Positions 5,900 to 8,351 of a DNA stretch of 8,351 nucleotides are shown in pieces. Under the pieces are notes generated by a model. The model did not search any database. It had not been told where the DNA came from and saw only the letters and a program-made list of their open reading frames with translations. Each line of letters starts with the position of its first letter. Positions within the stretch are counted from its first letter, which is position 1. The position numbers were made by a program, and so were the translations under genes. This DNA comes from an uncultured Methylococcaceae bacterium (GTDB taxonomy: Bacteria; Pseudomonadota; Gammaproteobacteria; Methylococcales; Methylomonadaceae), in contig CAIMDR010000095.1 of assembly GCA_903839795.1 (NCBI GenBank), forward strand, positions 1-8,351, read 5' to 3'.

Positions 5900-7282
5900 C
5901 TACTTGGCTGCTTGTGGTCCAGGTGCTTTGCCCATAAAGGCTTTCAAAATAGCTAAATCTTTAAAGTTCACCTTGCCATCGCCGTCCAAGTCGGAATCGG
6001 GGTTAGGGATTTTCTTTAAGAATTGGGCTTTCATCAAGTTAAGGTCGGAGTTATTGACTACAAAGTCGTTATTCATATCTGGATCACAGAAATTGCCGAA
6101 GCCGTCACTATCGGTGTCGCGCTGATCTGCATTTGGCTTCAACAGGCAATTGTCGATAAGGTCGTCCTTGCTGTCACTGTCAGCATCAAAGACATTCATA
6201 GCGACCATTTGAGCGCCAATATATTTGCCAATATCAGTGGCATCGGGTGGGTTCTCACTTACTGGCAGCACCTCGTTATTTTCTGGATCAAATTCGCCTA
6301 CATATTCGTAAAACTCGTAACGGCGGGTAACTGATTCATTACCATGTGCCATAGGCTGTCCAGCAAGATTGCCTTCCAGTTTGTCTCTTCCACCAGCCAG
6401 TTTCTTGGGATCAATAGTTTTTTGCAATAATTGCCATTCTACTTCAACCTCGGCAGGCTCGTTGGGCACTTTCGCATTGTCAGTGACCAAGTCTTTTAGA
6501 TCACGAGGATTAGGTGATTCGGTAGTGAACACCTTTACCCACATGGCTTCACCATATTGATAATTGGCTGGCTCTGGTGCTTCGGGCACTTCGATTTCCA
6601 CTTGTACCACCGGCTGAGGAGGTACTGCTATTGGCACAATAGGCATTGCACCTATAACAGGTGCGGGCGGCTGTGGAATTTGTGCTGGCTGAGCATTTAC
6701 CACGAAAACGGGTGCAGGAATACTGACCGTGTCAGGCAGGCCTGTGGCAGGATCAAGTTGGTAAGTCAAATTACCCGGCGTGACAGGATCGGCTACTAAC
6801 CAGCGGTAAATTGTTTTGGTTGGATTGCCAATAATGCCCAATCCGTAATGTTCACAGCCACTGGTGTTCTGGGCATTCGGCATTGATGTGCATTGGTGGC
6901 CGGCAGTGGTCATGGTTGGAATGGGGGCAACCGGTGTCGCATTAAGGAATGTATGGGTAACCGGATTGTACTTGCTTTCATAACGTATCTTAACGACAGG
7001 CTTGCCGTTTGCATCTGTGGAATCCACAAAGCGCGGAGTACCATAACTTTGATAATCAAAGGTGTAAGTAATCTCTTTGCTGGTCAACCCATCCAGTTCT
7101 ATTTCAAAACCGTTACAAGGCTCGGTACTATTGTTGACTACATCAAAATTACTCAACGAGCCAAAATAAGTCACGGCATGGGCAGGGATTGCAGTCAGAC
7201 AAAAAAACGGCAGTGCCAAGCACGAAGCTGTACTTAATCGGCTGATCAGGCTTGGTCGAAAAATGCTGTATTTAGATTTCAT
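5900..7282 (-). CDS. Secreted protein with TSP3-like calcium repeats and C-terminal dockerin module
   Basis: Residues 1-36 form a Sec signal peptide ending AHA, with likely cleavage before Val37. Residues about 37-185 are an N-terminal region I cannot assign to a named family, followed by a Pro/Val-rich linker at about 185-240. Residues 240-360 form a second unassigned region containing EVEVEWQLLQ and VTRRYEFYEYVG. Residues 366-401 hold thrombospondin type 3-like Asp-rich calcium repeats (DADSDSKDD, DTDSDGFGNFCDPD), with Cys379 and Cys399 placed for a disulfide. The C-terminus is a two-repeat dockerin: Asp402, Asn404, Asp406, Asn410, Asp413, and Asp431, Asp433, Asp435, Asn439, Asp442, each followed by a helix. 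Dockerins bind cohesins. No catalytic domain is recognisable and there is no cell-wall or outer-membrane anchor, so the protein is probably exported and held by a partner. The gene lies 58 bp downstream of the cohesin-like PEP-CTERM gene on the same strand, probably in one operon. A GAGA-type ribosome binding site is weak. Confidence 0.85.
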   Translation of the reverse strand: MKSKYSIFRPSLISRLSTASCLALPFFCLTAIPAHAVTYFGSLSNFDVVNNSTEPCNGFEIELDGLTSKEITYTFDYQSYGTPRFVDSTDANGKPVVKIRYESKYNPVTHTFLNATPVAPIPTMTTAGHQCTSMPNAQNTSGCEHYGLGIIGNPTKTIYRWLVADPVTPGNLTYQLDPATGLPDTVSIPAPVFVVNAQPAQIPQPPAPVIGAMPIVPIAVPPQPVVQVEIEVPEAPEPANYQYGEAMWVKVFTTESPNPRDLKDLVTDNAKVPNEPAEVEVEWQLLQKTIDPKKLAGGRDKLEGNLAGQPMAHGNESVTRRYEFYEYVGEFDPENNEVLPVSENPPDATDIGKYIGAQMVAMNVFDADSDSKDDLIDNCLLKPNADQRDTDSDGFGNFCDPDMNNDFVVNNSDLNLMKAQFLKKIPNPDSDLDGDGKVNFKDLAILKAFMGKAPGPQAAK

Positions 7283-7340
7283 AAGTGTCTCTAGTGGTCA
7301 AATAAACTAAAAAATAAGAACTATCCAGTATTTTTTGATG

Positions 7341-7937
7341 CTACGCTTGTTTAGCTTTCGATTTATAAGCCATTCCAATTAAACCACTCAGCATAAGCCA
7401 GGCAGCGGCAGGTAAAGGTACTGCAGATGGCGTGACGGTCAAGTTAGCAGTGGTGTAAGCGGGGGATTGAGGCGTTCCAGAGATTGAGAAAAATCCTCCG
7501 GCATCAATGCTGTCTATCAGTGATAAAGTGTAATTTCCGTCTACCAGAGTATCGAACACTAAGGTGCCAAGTAATGCAGGGCCTTCTAATCCATTGTTAA
7601 CATCTCCGAAAGTAATCCCGTCAAGACTCTTACCATTCGTGTTAACAAAGGGCTCATTGATTAAGAAAGTATCGCCCAATATTTCCGGTGTGTATGAATT
7701 AAAGCTGAGTTGGTTACCGTTAATAAAGTTATCAAAGATTACGTCAACGCCACCCCCCAGCGTAGAGTCTCCGGTGAAGTCCATCCATAGCTCAAAGGTC
7801 GCCTGCGAACCAGCAGTGACCGTTGAGTTAATGGCAGTTAAAGAGAGAGAGTTCGCAGCTTGCGAGCCTCCGATTGAGCTTATGTATACAATAAGACCAA
7901 ATATCACGCGAACAAGAGCCAGTCGATTATTTTTCAT
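7341..7937 (-). CDS. Cohesin-like exported protein with VPLPA/PEP-CTERM sorting tail
   Basis: The 198-residue protein starts with a signal peptide (residues 1 to about 27, ending GSQA). A single beta-rich domain spans about 30-168: VTAGSQATFELWMDF (40-54), GGGVDVIFD (61-69), ITFGDVNNG (108-116), LLGTLVFDT (122-130) and GNYTLSLID (134-142). The order of a GS-x-TFEL strand, a strand of xVxFD type, a GxLVFxT strand and a NYTLSL strand resembles cohesin and related carbohydrate-binding sandwiches. This similarity is by eye only. The C-terminus is a clear sorting signal: VPLPA (173-177), a hydrophobic segment (178-190) and a Lys-rich end. In exosortase systems such tails are cleaved during export to the surface or matrix. 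AGGA lies 6 nt or so before the ATG. The gene leads the dockerin gene and is probably transcribed from the AT-rich region upstream. Confidence 0.85.
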   Translation of the reverse strand: MKNNRLALVRVIFGLIVYISSIGGSQAANSLSLTAINSTVTAGSQATFELWMDFTGDSTLGGGVDVIFDNFINGNQLSFNSYTPEILGDTFLINEPFVNTNGKSLDGITFGDVNNGLEGPALLGTLVFDTLVDGNYTLSLIDSIDAGGFFSISGTPQSPAYTTANLTVTPSAVPLPAAAWLMLSGLIGMAYKSKAKQA

Positions 7938-8329
7938 TAAATATCCTGTATGGTTTTTTACTAAAGTTAAAATATTCAGTGTTTTTTTATATAGTTTTTA
8001 AATGTCGGACACAGATGAAGGCTATTAAAAAATTACTTCTATAAACAGTTAATATTAATAAACCTTTTTAAAAAAATGGTTAATGTGCTTGGTTGTTATA
8101 CGGGGCAAAGCTTAATTGAACCTTAAAATAGCCAGATTAGGTACTTGTTTTTTTATAAGTTAGGGATTTGTAAAAAACATTAAATCGAGAAAATGTGCAC
8201 GACGGAATGGCAAAAAAGAAAAAAGCGCATTAATCTGACAGTAGTTTAAAAAATTTGCTTAAATGAAAAGAGGGGTTAGGTTAGACTAAAGAAACTCTTC
8301 TAAAAATAGATCGGCTCAACGGAGGCGAC
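7938..8329. other. AT-rich intergenic region between divergent genes
   Basis: This stretch of about 390 bp lies between the divergently transcribed PEP-CTERM gene and the plus-strand gene at 8330. It must hold promoters for both, but I cannot place a convincing -35/-10 pair or a -24/-12 sigma-54 site. It is rich in A and T runs. An exact palindrome TTAATATTAA lies at 8049-8058, and AACC...GGTT flanks a T-run/A-run nearby. No open frame with a recognisable product, tRNA or structured RNA was seen. Confidence 0.6.
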
Positions 8330-8351
8330 ATGAATCAACTACTTGCAAAAA
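8330..8351 (+). CDS. Start of an unidentified gene, cut by the window end
   Basis: The ATG at 8330 is preceded by GGAGG at 8321-8325, a near-perfect Shine-Dalgarno with a 4-nt spacer. The visible codons give MNQLLAK. Seven residues are too few to identify the product. The start is supported only by the ribosome binding site and the lack of a stop before the window ends. Confidence 0.55.

Noticed and set aside
5904..7237. Several plus-strand open frames opposite the dockerin gene
   Set aside because: They are shadows of a well-supported secreted protein. Their translations show no domains and they have no ribosome binding sites of note.
7564..8001. Plus-strand open frame of 145 codons opposite the PEP-CTERM gene
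   Set aside because: It is antisense to a gene with a clear signal peptide and sorting tail. Its own translation is low-complexity and has no family features.
8309..8320. GATCGGCTCAAC, an inverted 12-bp match to positions 17-28 at the other end of the window
   Set aside because: A 12-bp match somewhere in an 8-kb window is expected by chance. The similarity does not extend, so it is not evidence for an element bounded by repeats.
7938..8329. Sigma-54 promoter upstream of the PEP-CTERM gene, as seen for some exosortase substrates
   Set aside because: No GG-N10-GC arrangement with flanking consensus was found on the minus strand. The nearest candidate has the wrong spacing.

Overview
The window looks like a chromosomal segment of a moderate-GC, Gram-negative gammaproteobacterium. 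Two things suggest this: the VPLPA-type PEP-CTERM sorting tail on one protein, and the overall character of the housekeeping proteins. A methanotroph-like (Methylococcales) host would fit, but this is inference; no rRNA or other taxonomic marker is present.

Left part (1-4318, minus strand): a tightly packed three-gene run, read right to left. It starts with a PLP-dependent enzyme of the ACC deaminase/D-cysteine desulfhydrase family (3413-4318). An ATGA overlap leads into a 922-residue ORF (648-3416) that joins a class I SAM-dependent methyltransferase to a complete polyphosphate kinase 1. A 14-nt overlap then leads into a peptide deformylase (119-661). Inside the fused ORF, the Met at which a normal-length Ppk1 would begin has a strong Shine-Dalgarno sequence, so free Ppk1 may also be made. 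Downstream of def is a nested inverted repeat (12-108).

Middle (4321-5868, plus strand): a YedK/HMCES-type SRAP protein is divergent from the PLP enzyme, with only 2 bp between the two start codons. It is followed by a decayed ParDE-type toxin-antitoxin locus. The ParD antitoxin keeps its ribbon-helix-helix domain but has lost its toxin-binding tail to a frameshift. The ParE toxin is a clear pseudogene with a frameshift, an exact 8-bp tandem duplication that shifts the frame again, and a nonsense codon. Two related palindromic units in opposite orientation follow; the first resembles a terminator.

Right part (5900-7937, minus strand): two exported proteins, probably co-transcribed. The upstream gene encodes a small cohesin-like protein with a VPLPA/PEP-CTERM C-terminus. 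The downstream gene encodes a secreted protein with a proline-rich linker, thrombospondin type 3-like calcium repeats and a two-repeat dockerin module. Together they suggest a surface cohesin-dockerin pair. About 390 bp of AT-rich non-coding DNA follows, and then the first seven codons of a plus-strand gene with a strong ribosome binding site, cut by the window end.
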